Positions 8,996-18,207 of a DNA stretch of 64,000 nucleotides are shown piece by piece. A program made the translations under genes and the position numbers. Where the stretch lies: assembly GCF_000375545.1 (NCBI RefSeq), contig NZ_AQXF01000002.1, positions 1-64,000 of the forward strand. The letters are read 5' to 3'. The notes beneath the pieces were generated by a model. The model made no database searches, was not told where the DNA came from, and saw only the letters and a list, made by a program, of their open reading frames with translations. Every line of letters starts with the position of its first letter. Within the stretch, counting starts at the first letter, position 1. The stretch is from Kordiimonas gwangyangensis DSM 19435 = JCM 12864 (GTDB taxonomy: Bacteria > Pseudomonadota > Alphaproteobacteria > Sphingomonadales > Kordiimonadaceae).

Positions 8996-9628
8996 GTGAG
9001 AGCAATTGTGAAGAACGGGATCAGGGCCATTTGTGCCCTCGTTGTGTTTGGCGGGCTAACCGCTTGCGGGCCAAGCGAAGAACTGCCACCAGCACCTTTT
9101 GTTCCGCCTGATGAGGGGCCCGGGCCAAACTATGTGATCGGTCCGGGAGACGGGCTCTATATCCACGTTTGGCGGAACCCTGAACTGTCGACGAACGTGA
9201 CAGTTCGGCCCGATGGTCGTGTTTCAATCCCACTCGCAGAGGATTTGCCTGCGACTGGCAAGACGCCAAGCCAGTTGTCGCGTGATATTGAAGAGCAACT
9301 GAATGTCTACATTCAGCAGCCTATCGTCACGGTGATGTTGCAGTCATTTTTTGGTCCGTTTTCGCAGCAGGTACGTGTTGTTGGTGAGGCCACCAGCCCG
9401 CAGGCACTGCCATACCGCGCGAATATGACCTTGCTGGATGTGATGATCCAAGTGGGGGGGCTGACCGAATTTGCAGCGGGTGACCGCGCCTCCCTCATTC
9501 GGTTTGAGGATGGTGAGCAGAAAGAGTATCTGCTCAAGATTGAATCGCTGATCAAGGACGGCGATATTTCAAAGAATGTGAAGATTCTTCCGGGCGACGT
9601 GTTAATAATTCCGGAAAGCATTCTGTAG
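8996..9628 (+). CDS. XrtA-associated polysaccharide export lipoprotein (Wza-like)
   Basis: The 210-residue product is a polysaccharide biosynthesis/export outer-membrane lipoprotein of the kind found in exosortase A loci (TIGR03027-like). A lipobox Leu-Thr-Ala-Cys places the lipidated cysteine at residue 24. The Poly_export motif YVIGPGDGLYIHVWRNPELS follows at about residue 45, then a SLBB-like domain (VRVVGEATSPQALPYRANMT). It should form the outer-membrane exit channel and work with the chain-length determinant that follows. The start is GTG at 8996, preceded by AAAGGAAA at a good distance. Confidence 0.9.
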   Translation: MRAIVKNGIRAICALVVFGGLTACGPSEELPPAPFVPPDEGPGPNYVIGPGDGLYIHVWRNPELSTNVTVRPDGRVSIPLAEDLPATGKTPSQLSRDIEEQLNVYIQQPIVTVMLQSFFGPFSQQVRVVGEATSPQALPYRANMTLLDVMIQVGGLTEFAAGDRASLIRFEDGEQKEYLLKIESLIKDGDISKNVKILPGDVLIIPESIL

Positions 9629-9631
9629 TAT

Positions 9632-9650
9632 TACTGGCTGGTTGCCAGTA
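9632..9650 (+). other. Intercistronic hairpin
   Basis: TACTGGC pairs perfectly with GCCAGTA across a TGGTT loop in the 45-base gap between the export lipoprotein and chain-length genes. No T-run follows, so it is more likely an mRNA-stability or processing element than a terminator. Confidence 0.4.
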
Positions 9651-9673
9651 TTGGCTGACAGCGGAGAGAGATA

Positions 9674-11302
9674 ATGGCTGTGCAAAGCGGATTGCACGAC
9701 GTATTTCAGCAGATCAAAACCATCGCTTACGGTATCTGGCGTAAGCGGTGGTACATGCTGTTTACGGCATGGCTCGTAAGCCTTCTTGGTTGGGCGCTTG
9801 TGTCAACCATGCCCTACAGATACGAAGCTTCGGCACAGGTATTTGTGGATACACAGACGATCCTGCCGGTCATCGCCAAGCAAATGGGTGTGAACGTTGA
9901 TCTTAGCCGTAAGGTAGACATCGTTCGCCGCACGCTGGTTACCCGTCCCAACCTTGAGAAAATTATCCGTCGCTCCGACTACCTCGATCGGCTCGCAAAA
10001 GACGATAAGGAACTGGACTCGCTTGTTGGTCAATTGCAGCGGGATATTCGTATCGTCTCGCTCGAAGAGGGCATGTATCGTATCCAGTACGAAATTGATG
10101 ATGACCGCCTGAGCGACCGGCAGCGTGCCGAAGTGGCGCGCCGTGTGGTTGCCAATCTGTTGTCGTTCTTCCTTGAGCGCAACACCGAGGTCGGGGCTCA
10201 GAAGTCAGAAAGCGCGATCGAGTTTATCGACCAGCGCATTCAGGAATACGGTAAGCTCCTGAGCGATGCCGAGACCCGCTTTGCCAAATTCCAGCAAGAC
10301 AATATCGAATATCTGGGCGGGCAGGGCAGTTTCCTGTCGCGGCTTGATGTTGCCAAGAATGACCTTCGCAGGACGCGGAGCACCTTGTCTGAGGCGCAGG
10401 TCACCTTGCAAACCCTTGAAGCGCAGATCAAAAACGTACCGCCAACGATCCGTGAGGCGCGTTCCTCGCGCTCGGGCGGTGGCGGCGGTGCGAGTGACCC
10501 GCTCGAAGAACGCATTGCCGACCTGCAGAAAAAATATGACGCCCTTAAAACCTTGGGGCTGAAGGACCGTCACCCGGATGTGGTGAATGTGACCCGTCAG
10601 ATCGAAGCTCTTCAGGCGGAGCTGAAAGACAAGCAGGACGCATTGGCCGAGGAGCTTGCTTCATCAGCTGACGCGGGCCGCAACTCCAATCTCACGACGG
10701 AAACGCCCAACCGGCTCTATGAGCAGTTGATGCTGCAGATCATTGAGACCAAGACATCGCTCGAAACACTGAAGCAGCGTGAGGGCGAACAGCGTAACCT
10801 TGTGGCCGAAATGGAAGAAAAGGCCAAGCGGGTGCCCGAAATTGAAGCTGAGGCAAGCCGGCTGAACCGTGACTACAAAACCATTCAGCGCCAGTATAAA
10901 GAATTGGTTGAGCAGAAACAGTCGCTCGATCTTGCCGCAGATGTGGAAGCAACGGACGAGGCGGTTTCGCTTCGCGTGGTAGAGGAACCGATCACGCCGC
11001 AGCGCCCCAGTGGTCCTAACAGGCTGCTCTTCTTCACAGCGGTGCTGGTTGGCGGTATTTTTGCCGGCATCGGTGTGGCGCTTGTGCTGTCACAACTCCG
11101 GCCTGTGGTAATCACAGTGGAGCAACTGCGTAGCCAGTTTGATATGCCGGTGCTCGGCAACGTAACACGCACCCTGTCGGAACAGGAAAACCGTCAACGC
11201 AGTGTCGAGCTCCTGTCTTTTGCAGGCGGCACAGCAATGCTGCTGGTTATCTATACCGTGTTTCTTGCTTTCGATATTTTTGGTGGCATGTCCACCACGT
11301 AG
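9674..11302 (+). CDS. XrtA-associated polysaccharide chain-length determinant (Wzz-type)
   Basis: A 542-residue inner-membrane co-polymerase of the Wzz/TIGR03007 type that sets polymer length together with the tyrosine kinase. A first membrane helix lies at about residues 28-47, followed by a large periplasmic part rich in heptads (about 185-420, for example AELKDKQDALAEELASSADA). The Pro-rich segment ITPQRPSGPNRLLF precedes the second helix near 450-472, as is typical. An additional hydrophobic stretch (TAMLLVIYTVFLAFDIFGG) ends the protein. The cytoplasmic kinase is a separate gene immediately downstream. The start ATG follows GGAGAGAG. Confidence 0.9.
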   Translation: MAVQSGLHDVFQQIKTIAYGIWRKRWYMLFTAWLVSLLGWALVSTMPYRYEASAQVFVDTQTILPVIAKQMGVNVDLSRKVDIVRRTLVTRPNLEKIIRRSDYLDRLAKDDKELDSLVGQLQRDIRIVSLEEGMYRIQYEIDDDRLSDRQRAEVARRVVANLLSFFLERNTEVGAQKSESAIEFIDQRIQEYGKLLSDAETRFAKFQQDNIEYLGGQGSFLSRLDVAKNDLRRTRSTLSEAQVTLQTLEAQIKNVPPTIREARSSRSGGGGGASDPLEERIADLQKKYDALKTLGLKDRHPDVVNVTRQIEALQAELKDKQDALAEELASSADAGRNSNLTTETPNRLYEQLMLQIIETKTSLETLKQREGEQRNLVAEMEEKAKRVPEIEAEASRLNRDYKTIQRQYKELVEQKQSLDLAADVEATDEAVSLRVVEEPITPQRPSGPNRLLFFTAVLVGGIFAGIGVALVLSQLRPVVITVEQLRSQFDMPVLGNVTRTLSEQENRQRSVELLSFAGGTAMLLVIYTVFLAFDIFGGMSTT

Positions 11303-11324
11303 GTGTGAAGAGTAGGGTTTCCAG

Positions 11325-12485
11325 ATGGATTTGATTGAACGCGCGGAACAGAAAAAAAAGAAGGAAGGCGAAGGCGGCGGCTCTTTGGTCGAGCGCGCTG
11401 CTGCCAAGACTGGCCGCTCCAAAGCTGTCGGCATTGGTGATCCGTCTGCGCCGCGCGAAGCACGCCCTGATCCGTCCTCGCTGAACCCGAAGGTAGAAGA
11501 AAAACCAGTTGAGAAAGCTTTCAGGGGCATCGGTCAACCGGGCGCCCCGCGCCGGGAGCCGGCCAATCCGGATGATGTGGCGAGCAAACCAGCGCCCAAA
11601 GAAAGCGCGTTTGAAAAAGCAGCCGCGAAATCAGGTATTGGGCAACCTCGCAGCGGCGGCGGCCTTGCGTCGCAGTCTGAGGCCGGGCGCGCGGTGCCAA
11701 AACCCCTTTCTGATACAGGTATCGGTAATAAGGCACCTGAGGCACCGAAGCGGCCGCCAGAGGAAATTGACCTCGTATCGCTGCGTGAAGCTGGCTATAT
11801 CACCCCAGATATGCCGCCAAACCTGATGTCCGAGGAATTCCGGATTATCAAGCGGACGATCCTTTTGAATGCCTTCGCCAAAGGCGACAAAAAGATACCC
11901 AATGGCAACGTTATTCTGGTGACCAGCTCTAACCCGGGCGAGGGCAAAACCTTCTGCGCGATCAACCTGGCGCTTTCGATTGCGACCGAACAGGATGTGA
12001 CCGTCCTTCTCGTGGATGCAGACTTCTCGAAACCGGAAGTTCTGAACCGTCTTGGTGTGAGTGGTGGGCGTGGCCTGATGGATGTTGTGGCGGATGATGA
12101 TATCGACCTCGCCAGCTGCTTGATCCGGACAAGCATCCCGAACCTTGTGCTGTTGCCTGCAGGCCGCCAGCATAACCTGACGACAGAGCTTCTCGCCAGT
12201 GAGCGCATGGAGAAGATGGCTCGGGAGATCGGTACACGGTACCCCGACCGTATCGTGATTTTTGACTCGCCACCTGTACTCGCCAGTTCGGCGGCGTCGG
12301 TGCTTGCGCTTTACATGGGTCAAACCGTGTTCGTGATTGAAGCCGAGAAGACGACCGAACCGCAGATCAAGGAAAGCCTGAGCATGATCAGCGCCTGCGA
12401 GAATATCAATCTCATTCTTAACAAGACCCGATATAGCGGCAGCAACAAGAAATTTGCGTCCTACTACGGTTACGGGGGACGTTAG
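11325..12485 (+). CDS. XrtA-associated tyrosine autokinase (BY-kinase)
   Basis: The 386-residue protein is a bacterial tyrosine kinase of the CpsD/Wzc-C type (TIGR03018-like). The first 150 residues are charged, Pro/Gly-rich and probably disordered, with repeated short segments such as GIGQP and GIGNK. The kinase domain has Walker A SSNPGEGKTF, Walker A' VLLVDADFSKP and Walker B IVIFDSPPVL. The C-terminus SNKKFASYYGYGGR holds the tyrosine cluster (YYGY) expected to be autophosphorylated. It would act with the adjoining chain-length determinant at the inner face of the membrane. Confidence 0.92.
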   Translation: MDLIERAEQKKKKEGEGGGSLVERAAAKTGRSKAVGIGDPSAPREARPDPSSLNPKVEEKPVEKAFRGIGQPGAPRREPANPDDVASKPAPKESAFEKAAAKSGIGQPRSGGGLASQSEAGRAVPKPLSDTGIGNKAPEAPKRPPEEIDLVSLREAGYITPDMPPNLMSEEFRIIKRTILLNAFAKGDKKIPNGNVILVTSSNPGEGKTFCAINLALSIATEQDVTVLLVDADFSKPEVLNRLGVSGGRGLMDVVADDDIDLASCLIRTSIPNLVLLPAGRQHNLTTELLASERMEKMAREIGTRYPDRIVIFDSPPVLASSAASVLALYMGQTVFVIEAEKTTEPQIKESLSMISACENINLILNKTRYSGSNKKFASYYGYGGR

Positions 12486-12495
12486 GAACGTATCT

Positions 12496-13971
12496 GTGGG
12501 GCAGATCAGGGGCAAAATTTTCAGAAACATCTTGCTGGTGACCGTCGCGAATACTTGCTTTGCGTCGGCTGCCTTTGCACAGCATGTGTGGGTGGACCCG
12601 CGCGGCGAAACCAAGGTTACGTGGTCTGACAACATCAACCTTGATGCCAAGGGTGAGAACAAGGAAAGCGGCTTTGTCCTCAACGCGTCAGCGGGTTTCA
12701 ATACACGCATTGAAGGGCGCAAGCTCAAAGGCGCGCTCGACTATGCAGCAGACTATTATTACTTCCTGAATGACGGCGGTACTGACCTCCGTCACAGCAT
12801 GTTCGGCGTGCTGGACGCGGAAATTATCAAAAACCACCTGTCGGTCAACACCCGCGCAAGCCTGCGGCAGGTATTCCTCAGCCAAAGCGACAGCATCTCC
12901 CACAACGAGGCGAACAGGAGCGACAACCGCCGTCTGGTGCAAAACTATACCGGCAGCGCCCTTCTCAAGGGCGGCATGCGGGAATTTGCGGATTGGCGGA
13001 TTAACTATCGCTACGGGTTGACCCTTTCAAGCGCTGACAACCTTGACGACGAGACACTCACAGTCAACTTCTCGGACAGCCAGACCCACGAGATACAGGC
13101 ATCTATTGGTTCGGGTTATCGTTTCAACAACCTGGAGTGGCGGCTTTTCGGACGGTCCAGCACCGTCTACCGCAGCCTCAATGTAAATGATTACCGCAAC
13201 GACCAGGTTGGTGGTGAGGTTTGGTACAAGTTCAATCGGCACTTCCAGATTGTTGGCGAGGTTTCGCATAGCAGGAATAATTTTCAGCGCGCGGTACTGA
13301 ATGAGGACGGTTTCGGCTGGGAGGCGGGCTTTCGCTGGACACCAGGACGCAAGCTTGACCTGACGGTGCGCCACGGCGAAGTCGGCAACCGGAAGACCTG
13401 GAGTGCGCGGATGCAGTATCTGTTTACCACGCGCTTCGATTTTGCCGGTAGCTATACCGATACACTTTCAGCGGACTCCATCGTTCTCAACGACAATTTG
13501 CAGACCTGGCAGTTCAACGAGGAGCAGGGCATCACCGACACCCAGAACCTGCCGGTCGATGAACGGGACCCACGCTTTACCTTGAGCGACGTGGATTTCC
13601 GCCGCCAAAATGCGACGGGTGTGTTCACCCTGCGCAAAAAACGCACACAGATTTACCTGAGCGGAAACCTGGAGTGGCGGACATACGATGATGACACGGG
13701 AACAAACTCCACATGGGGAGCGTCCACCGGGTTCAAACACCGCGTTGACCGTAACACCACGCTCAATGGCACTTTTTCCTATCGCCACAGTAGATTTGGG
13801 GATGATAGTCGGGTAGATAACTACATTGTAGGGAATTTGCAGTGGAACGAAAGGTTGTCCCGCTATTTCAAGTTCACCGTGTCGCTTGACCATACGCAGC
13901 GACTTTCGAACTCTGAAGGGCTGGACCTTATGGAAAACGCAGTTACAGTGCATTTAAGAGGTACTTTTTAG
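12496..13971 (+). CDS. XrtA-system outer-membrane beta-barrel protein
   Basis: A 491-residue exported protein with a signal peptide (NILLVTVANTCFASAAFAQ) and many alternating hydrophobic/aromatic strands, ending in a terminal phenylalanine (VTVHLRGTF), as outer-membrane barrels do. Position and size match the TIGR03016 family of PEP-CTERM loci, presumed to help polysaccharide cross the outer membrane. I chose GTG at 12496, which has AGGA 8 bases upstream; an in-frame TTG at 12454 would overlap the kinase gene and spoil the signal peptide. Confidence 0.82.
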   Translation: MGQIRGKIFRNILLVTVANTCFASAAFAQHVWVDPRGETKVTWSDNINLDAKGENKESGFVLNASAGFNTRIEGRKLKGALDYAADYYYFLNDGGTDLRHSMFGVLDAEIIKNHLSVNTRASLRQVFLSQSDSISHNEANRSDNRRLVQNYTGSALLKGGMREFADWRINYRYGLTLSSADNLDDETLTVNFSDSQTHEIQASIGSGYRFNNLEWRLFGRSSTVYRSLNVNDYRNDQVGGEVWYKFNRHFQIVGEVSHSRNNFQRAVLNEDGFGWEAGFRWTPGRKLDLTVRHGEVGNRKTWSARMQYLFTTRFDFAGSYTDTLSADSIVLNDNLQTWQFNEEQGITDTQNLPVDERDPRFTLSDVDFRRQNATGVFTLRKKRTQIYLSGNLEWRTYDDDTGTNSTWGASTGFKHRVDRNTTLNGTFSYRHSRFGDDSRVDNYIVGNLQWNERLSRYFKFTVSLDHTQRLSNSEGLDLMENAVTVHLRGTF

Positions 13972-13978
13972 GGGCAGC

Positions 13979-15022
13979 ATGTACGAAAGTTTTTACAATT
14001 TACAAGGACGGCCGTTCCAGCTCACGCCTGACCCGCGCTTTTATTTCAGCTCGCGGACGCATAAAAAGGCGATGGCCTACCTGACGTACGGGATGAACCA
14101 AGGGGAAGGTTTCATCATCATTACCGGGGACGTGGGAACTGGTAAAACGACACTTGTGCGTCACCTGTTTGAGACGCTTGACCGCAACGAATATATCGCC
14201 GCCATGATCGTGAGCACGCAGCTGAGTGCAGAAGACCTTCTGCGCAGCGTTGTCGCCGCTTTTGGCCTTGATGCGCAAGCCGACGACAAGGGCCAGCTTC
14301 TGGCGCGGCTTGAGAAATTCCTGCGTGAACAGTTCCGCATGGGTCGCCGTGCCCTTCTTGTCGTCGATGAGGCCCAGAACCTGTCGAACGCCGCGCTTGA
14401 AGAGATGCGCATGCTCTCGAACTTTCAGGAAGGTGACAAGGCGCTGATCCAAAGTTTCCTCGTGGGTCAGCCCGAGTTTCGCGAGCGCATTTTCTCGGCA
14501 CCTGAGCTTGAGCAGCTGCGCCAGCGTGTGATCGCGACGCATCACCTTGAGCCTATGGAAGAGGAAGAGCTTGCAGGCTATATCGAACACCGCCTGAGCC
14601 TTGTGGGCTGGGACAATGATCCCTGTTTCACGGCTGATGCAGTTGAGGCCATTTACCGTCACAGCGCCGGCGTGCCGCGCCGCCTGAATACACTGTGTTC
14701 GCGGGTGCTGCTGTATGGTTCACTTGAAGAAATACACACCATTGACGGGGAAACCATCGAGGCGGTTGTCTCCGATATGGCCAGCGACACACGGCAGGTG
14801 ACCGCGACATCGTCCGCGCTACCGCCACGGCCCGCACCAGTGAACCGGCAGAATGACGCCACCTTGCCGCTTGATGCACAGCAGCGCGGTAAAGATGTCT
14901 CCGCAATGGAGAACAGGCTCAATCAGCTTGAGTCCATGATGAAAAATCAGGATGAAACCTTGAGGCGGCTAACCGATCTCATGGCAAATCTCGCAGGCGG
15001 CGGCGCCAAGGATGACAAGTAA
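13979..15022 (+). CDS. XrtA-associated AAA ATPase (ExeA-like)
   Basis: The 347-residue protein matches the ATPase conserved in exosortase A loci (TIGR03015-like), related to general-secretion ExeA. It opens with MYESFYNLQGRPFQLTPDPR, characteristic of the family. Walker A is GDVGTGKTT near residue 45-53 and Walker B is ALLVVDEAQNL near residue 122-132. The last 80 residues contain a predicted short coiled coil (AMENRLNQLESMMKNQDETL). Its partner in polysaccharide export is unknown. The last bases overlap the start of the deacetylase gene. Confidence 0.9.
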   Translation: MYESFYNLQGRPFQLTPDPRFYFSSRTHKKAMAYLTYGMNQGEGFIIITGDVGTGKTTLVRHLFETLDRNEYIAAMIVSTQLSAEDLLRSVVAAFGLDAQADDKGQLLARLEKFLREQFRMGRRALLVVDEAQNLSNAALEEMRMLSNFQEGDKALIQSFLVGQPEFRERIFSAPELEQLRQRVIATHHLEPMEEEELAGYIEHRLSLVGWDNDPCFTADAVEAIYRHSAGVPRRLNTLCSRVLLYGSLEEIHTIDGETIEAVVSDMASDTRQVTATSSALPPRPAPVNRQNDATLPLDAQQRGKDVSAMENRLNQLESMMKNQDETLRRLTDLMANLAGGGAKDDK

Positions 15023-15929
15023 CGGCGCCCATCTGCTCTCCAATGCGCGGCCCGTCTCGGCGGCAACGTCGTTTCCTGACGTCAATGTCTTTTCCGTCGA
15101 CGTTGAGGAATGGTATCAGGTTGGTGCGTTTGAGAACACCTTGGGTCGCGGTGACTGGAGCGGCCTTGAAAGCCGTGTCGAGCATCAATGCCATGCCATT
15201 CTCGCCCTTCTCGATGACGCCAAGGTAAAGGGCACCTTCTTTTGCCTTGGTTGGGTGGCTGAGCGCCATCCGCTCCTGATATCCGCGATCCACAAACAAG
15301 GACATGAACTTGCCTGCCATGGCATGGCGCATGAGCGCATTTTCCGCTTCACCAAAGACGAATTCCGGCAGGATGTGCACCGTGCGAAGGCACTGATCGA
15401 GGATGCATCTGGCGCAAGCGTACGGGGCTACCGCGCACCAAGCTTTTCACTGACAGCCGATATATGGTGGGCATATGATGTGCTGGCAGAGGCGGGTTTT
15501 TCCTACTCGTCCAGCCTGTATCCGCTCAAGACCGATCATTACGGTATGCCGGACGCGCCGCGCAAACCGTTCTGGCCGGTGGGCGAGGGGCGCATCCTTG
15601 AGGTGCCAATGACGGTGTGTAACCTGTTTGGTCGCGCGCTACCCGCCTCAGGCGGCGGTTATTTTCGGCTGCTGCCCTACATGCTGGGCAAATATCTGTT
15701 CCAGAAAGGCCGGGAACAATCCGGCGTGCCAGCGATTTTTTATATGCACCCGTGGGAGATCGACCCAGGCCAGCCCTATATAGGCGAAGCACCGTGGCTT
15801 TCCCGCTTCAGGCATTACACTGGCCAAAAAGCTTTGCCCGGCAAACTGTCTGCACTATGCGGCACCAGCCAGTGGGCACCACTTCATGATTGTATCGTAA
15901 AGCCGGCCTACGCTGGCCTTGAGGCCTAG
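15012..15929 (+). CDS. XrtA-associated polysaccharide deacetylase
   Basis: The 305-residue product is a NodB-type carbohydrate esterase 4 with the C-terminal extension (DUF3473) seen in PEP-CTERM loci. The catalytic Asp-Glu pair appears in NVFSVDVEEWYQV and the metal histidines in ELACHGMAHERI (His-x3-His). It would remove N-acetyl groups from the growing or exported polysaccharide. No signal peptide is evident, so it may act in the cytoplasm or be exported by another route. It overlaps the ATPase by 11 bases and ends directly at the next start. Confidence 0.92.
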   Translation: MTSNGAHLLSNARPVSAATSFPDVNVFSVDVEEWYQVGAFENTLGRGDWSGLESRVEHQCHAILALLDDAKVKGTFFCLGWVAERHPLLISAIHKQGHELACHGMAHERIFRFTKDEFRQDVHRAKALIEDASGASVRGYRAPSFSLTADIWWAYDVLAEAGFSYSSSLYPLKTDHYGMPDAPRKPFWPVGEGRILEVPMTVCNLFGRALPASGGGYFRLLPYMLGKYLFQKGREQSGVPAIFYMHPWEIDPGQPYIGEAPWLSRFRHYTGQKALPGKLSALCGTSQWAPLHDCIVKPAYAGLEA

Positions 15930-16979
15930 ATGACGGCTCTCACTGTTTCAGAACTTGCACCTGACCGCATGGACGCGTGGGACGCCTATGTGGCTGCGCA
16001 CCCGAATGGCACCTTTTGTCACCGTGCAGGCTGGAAGCCTGCAGTTGAAGACGGGGCAGGGCACCGCGCACCCTACCTTGTTGCTGAGGACGCATCGGGC
16101 ATTCGCGGTGTAATGCCACTGACGCTGAGGAAAAGCACTCTGTTCGGCAAGGCACTGATATCGAACATGTTCTGTGTCTATGGCGGCAGTCTGGTCTCGG
16201 ACGCCGAAGCGCAAGCCGCGCTTGATGATGCCGCGTGGAGCGTCGCTACCGAGAACGGTATTGGTGTGCTCGAATGTCGGACGGTCGCGCCTGCGCATAG
16301 CGGTCAAGCCGGCTGGCACTCTGGTGGTGCAAAAGCCGCCACCTTCATTCGCGATATTCCCACAGGCACGGGGGACGAGGTGTTGTTGTCGATCCCGCGT
16401 AAGCAGCGTGCCGTGGTGCGCAAGACGCTTGAGCGGGACCTGCGCTGTGACTGGTCGCCATCCTTGCGGTTGGTCTACGACCTCTACGCCCGCAGTGTGC
16501 ACAGTCTTGGCACGCCGGTGTTCCCGTTTTCGCTGTTCAAGGCGCTTGCAGAAGCATTCCCGGAAAACCACGTGCTTCAGGTCATATATGCGCCGGACGG
16601 CAAAGCTGTTGCCAGCCTTTTCAGCTTTCATGACGGTAAGACGGTGCTGCCCTATTATGCCGGTGGCACTGTAGATGCCCGCGCATATGGCGCCCATGAT
16701 TATATGTATTATCAATTGATGCTCTGGGCGCGGGAGCGCGGCATAAAGGCGTTTGATTTCGGCCGTAGCAAGGTTGGCAGCGGGCCATATTCTTTCAAGA
16801 AGAACTGGGGCTTTGAGCCGACGCCGCTTGAATATGAGTTCCGCTTGGCCAACGGTGCAGCTATGCCCGACCTTTCGCCGCAGAACGCCAAATTTGCGTT
16901 GATGGTAAAGGTCTGGAAGAGGCTACCGCTCGGAGTGGCAAACCTGCTCGGCCCCATGCTTGCCCGGCATCTGGGATAA
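15930..16979 (+). CDS. FemAB-like protein of the XrtA system
   Basis: A 349-residue member of the FemAB/GNAT-fold family in exosortase A loci. Such enzymes join an aminoacyl or acyl group to a carbohydrate-linked acceptor; the acceptor here is unknown. The C-terminal GNAT half holds IKAFDFGRSKVGSGPYSFKK, a stretch typical of this subgroup. It begins at the base after the deacetylase stop, so the two are translationally coupled and may modify the same polymer. Confidence 0.88.
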   Translation: MTALTVSELAPDRMDAWDAYVAAHPNGTFCHRAGWKPAVEDGAGHRAPYLVAEDASGIRGVMPLTLRKSTLFGKALISNMFCVYGGSLVSDAEAQAALDDAAWSVATENGIGVLECRTVAPAHSGQAGWHSGGAKAATFIRDIPTGTGDEVLLSIPRKQRAVVRKTLERDLRCDWSPSLRLVYDLYARSVHSLGTPVFPFSLFKALAEAFPENHVLQVIYAPDGKAVASLFSFHDGKTVLPYYAGGTVDARAYGAHDYMYYQLMLWARERGIKAFDFGRSKVGSGPYSFKKNWGFEPTPLEYEFRLANGAAMPDLSPQNAKFALMVKVWKRLPLGVANLLGPMLARHLG

Positions 16980-16983
16980 AGTC

Positions 16984-18207
16984 ATGGCCCGTATCCTGTT
17001 CCTCGCGCATCGAATTCCCTATCCGCCCAACAAGGGGGACAAGATACGCTCGTGGCATATGCTTGAGCATCTCAGTGCACAGCACGAGGTGCATCTGGGT
17101 TATTATGTCGATGATCCGCGCGACCTTCAGCATACCGTTTTTCTCGGCTCCATAGTTAAAAGCATGGCCTTTGAGTTTGTCGCAAAACGACAACAGAAGA
17201 TGCGGGCACCGTTAGGCCTGCTGACAGGGCAGCCGCTTACCTTGGCGGCGTATCCTATGGGAAAACTTGGTCGCTACTGCAATGAACTAATGGCGCATGG
17301 GGACCTGGACGCAATTGTTCTTTTCTCCGCCGCTGTCGCACCACTGGTTTTCAAACGTGGCGCACCGCCGTGTCCGGTCGTGACCGACTTTGTCGACGTG
17401 GATAGCGCAAAATGGGCGTCCTACGGGATGAGCGCACGCTGGCCCCTCAGTTGGCTCTATCAGAGGGAAGGCAAATTGCTCGCAGCATATGAGCGTATGG
17501 TAGCTGCCAGTTCCGCCGCCACGCTGTTTGTAAGTGAAGCGGAGGCCGAGCTGTTCCGCGCGGGCGTCACTTCAGATGTGGCGGCCAGCGTGCACGCAGT
17601 CTGCAACGGTGTCGACCTGAAGCGCTTTGACCCCGCGAAATATGATGCCGCGCTGGCTATCACCCAGAAAGTGATTTTCACGGGCGCGATGGATTATGCG
17701 CCCAATGCGGAAGCCGCAATCTGGTTTGTGCGGCATGTTTGGCCGCTCGTGAAAGCCAAAGCGCCGATGGCTGAGTTTGTCATTGCCGGTGGCCCACGTA
17801 CAGCGGAAGTGGATGCGTTGGCGCAGCCAAGCAGTGTGTCGGTGCTTGGCTATGTGGATGATATGGCGGCGGAAATTGCCAAAGCCAGTGTTGTGGTTGC
17901 GCCCTTACAGACAGCGCGGGGGATCCAAAATAAAGTGTTGGAGGGCATGGCCATGGCAAAGCCCGTGGTGGCGACACCGGCCGCGCAGGAGGGTATTCCA
18001 GCTGCAGTTGGTACTGACCTTGCCGTTCAATCAGACCCGCGTGCCTTCGCCGAGACAATTCTGCATCTTATGCAGCATGAAGGCGCGCGGAACACGATGG
18101 GGAGTGCGGCGCGTGCCTTTATCGAGCGCGAACATAGCTGGCCGACGTGCCTGAAGCGGTTGGACGAGATACTTGTTGCAGTTCAAGGCCATAGGGGGCA
18201 GGTGTGA
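16984..18207 (+). CDS. XrtA/PEP-CTERM glycosyltransferase (TIGR03087-type)
   Basis: The 407-residue protein starts MARILFLAHRIPYPPNKGDK, the signature opening of the glycosyltransferase subgroup found beside exosortase A. A GT-B fold is suggested by the nucleotide-sugar half starting near residue 220 (KVIFTGAMDYAPNAEAAIWF) and by PLQTARGIQNKVLEGMAMAK with its Glu near the C-terminus. I chose ATG 16984 over the in-frame ATG 16960, which lies inside the FemAB gene and adds residues absent from the family. Its stop overlaps the exosortase GTG start (GTGA). Confidence 0.9.
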   Translation: MARILFLAHRIPYPPNKGDKIRSWHMLEHLSAQHEVHLGYYVDDPRDLQHTVFLGSIVKSMAFEFVAKRQQKMRAPLGLLTGQPLTLAAYPMGKLGRYCNELMAHGDLDAIVLFSAAVAPLVFKRGAPPCPVVTDFVDVDSAKWASYGMSARWPLSWLYQREGKLLAAYERMVAASSAATLFVSEAEAELFRAGVTSDVAASVHAVCNGVDLKRFDPAKYDAALAITQKVIFTGAMDYAPNAEAAIWFVRHVWPLVKAKAPMAEFVIAGGPRTAEVDALAQPSSVSVLGYVDDMAAEIAKASVVVAPLQTARGIQNKVLEGMAMAKPVVATPAAQEGIPAAVGTDLAVQSDPRAFAETILHLMQHEGARNTMGSAARAFIEREHSWPTCLKRLDEILVAVQGHRGQV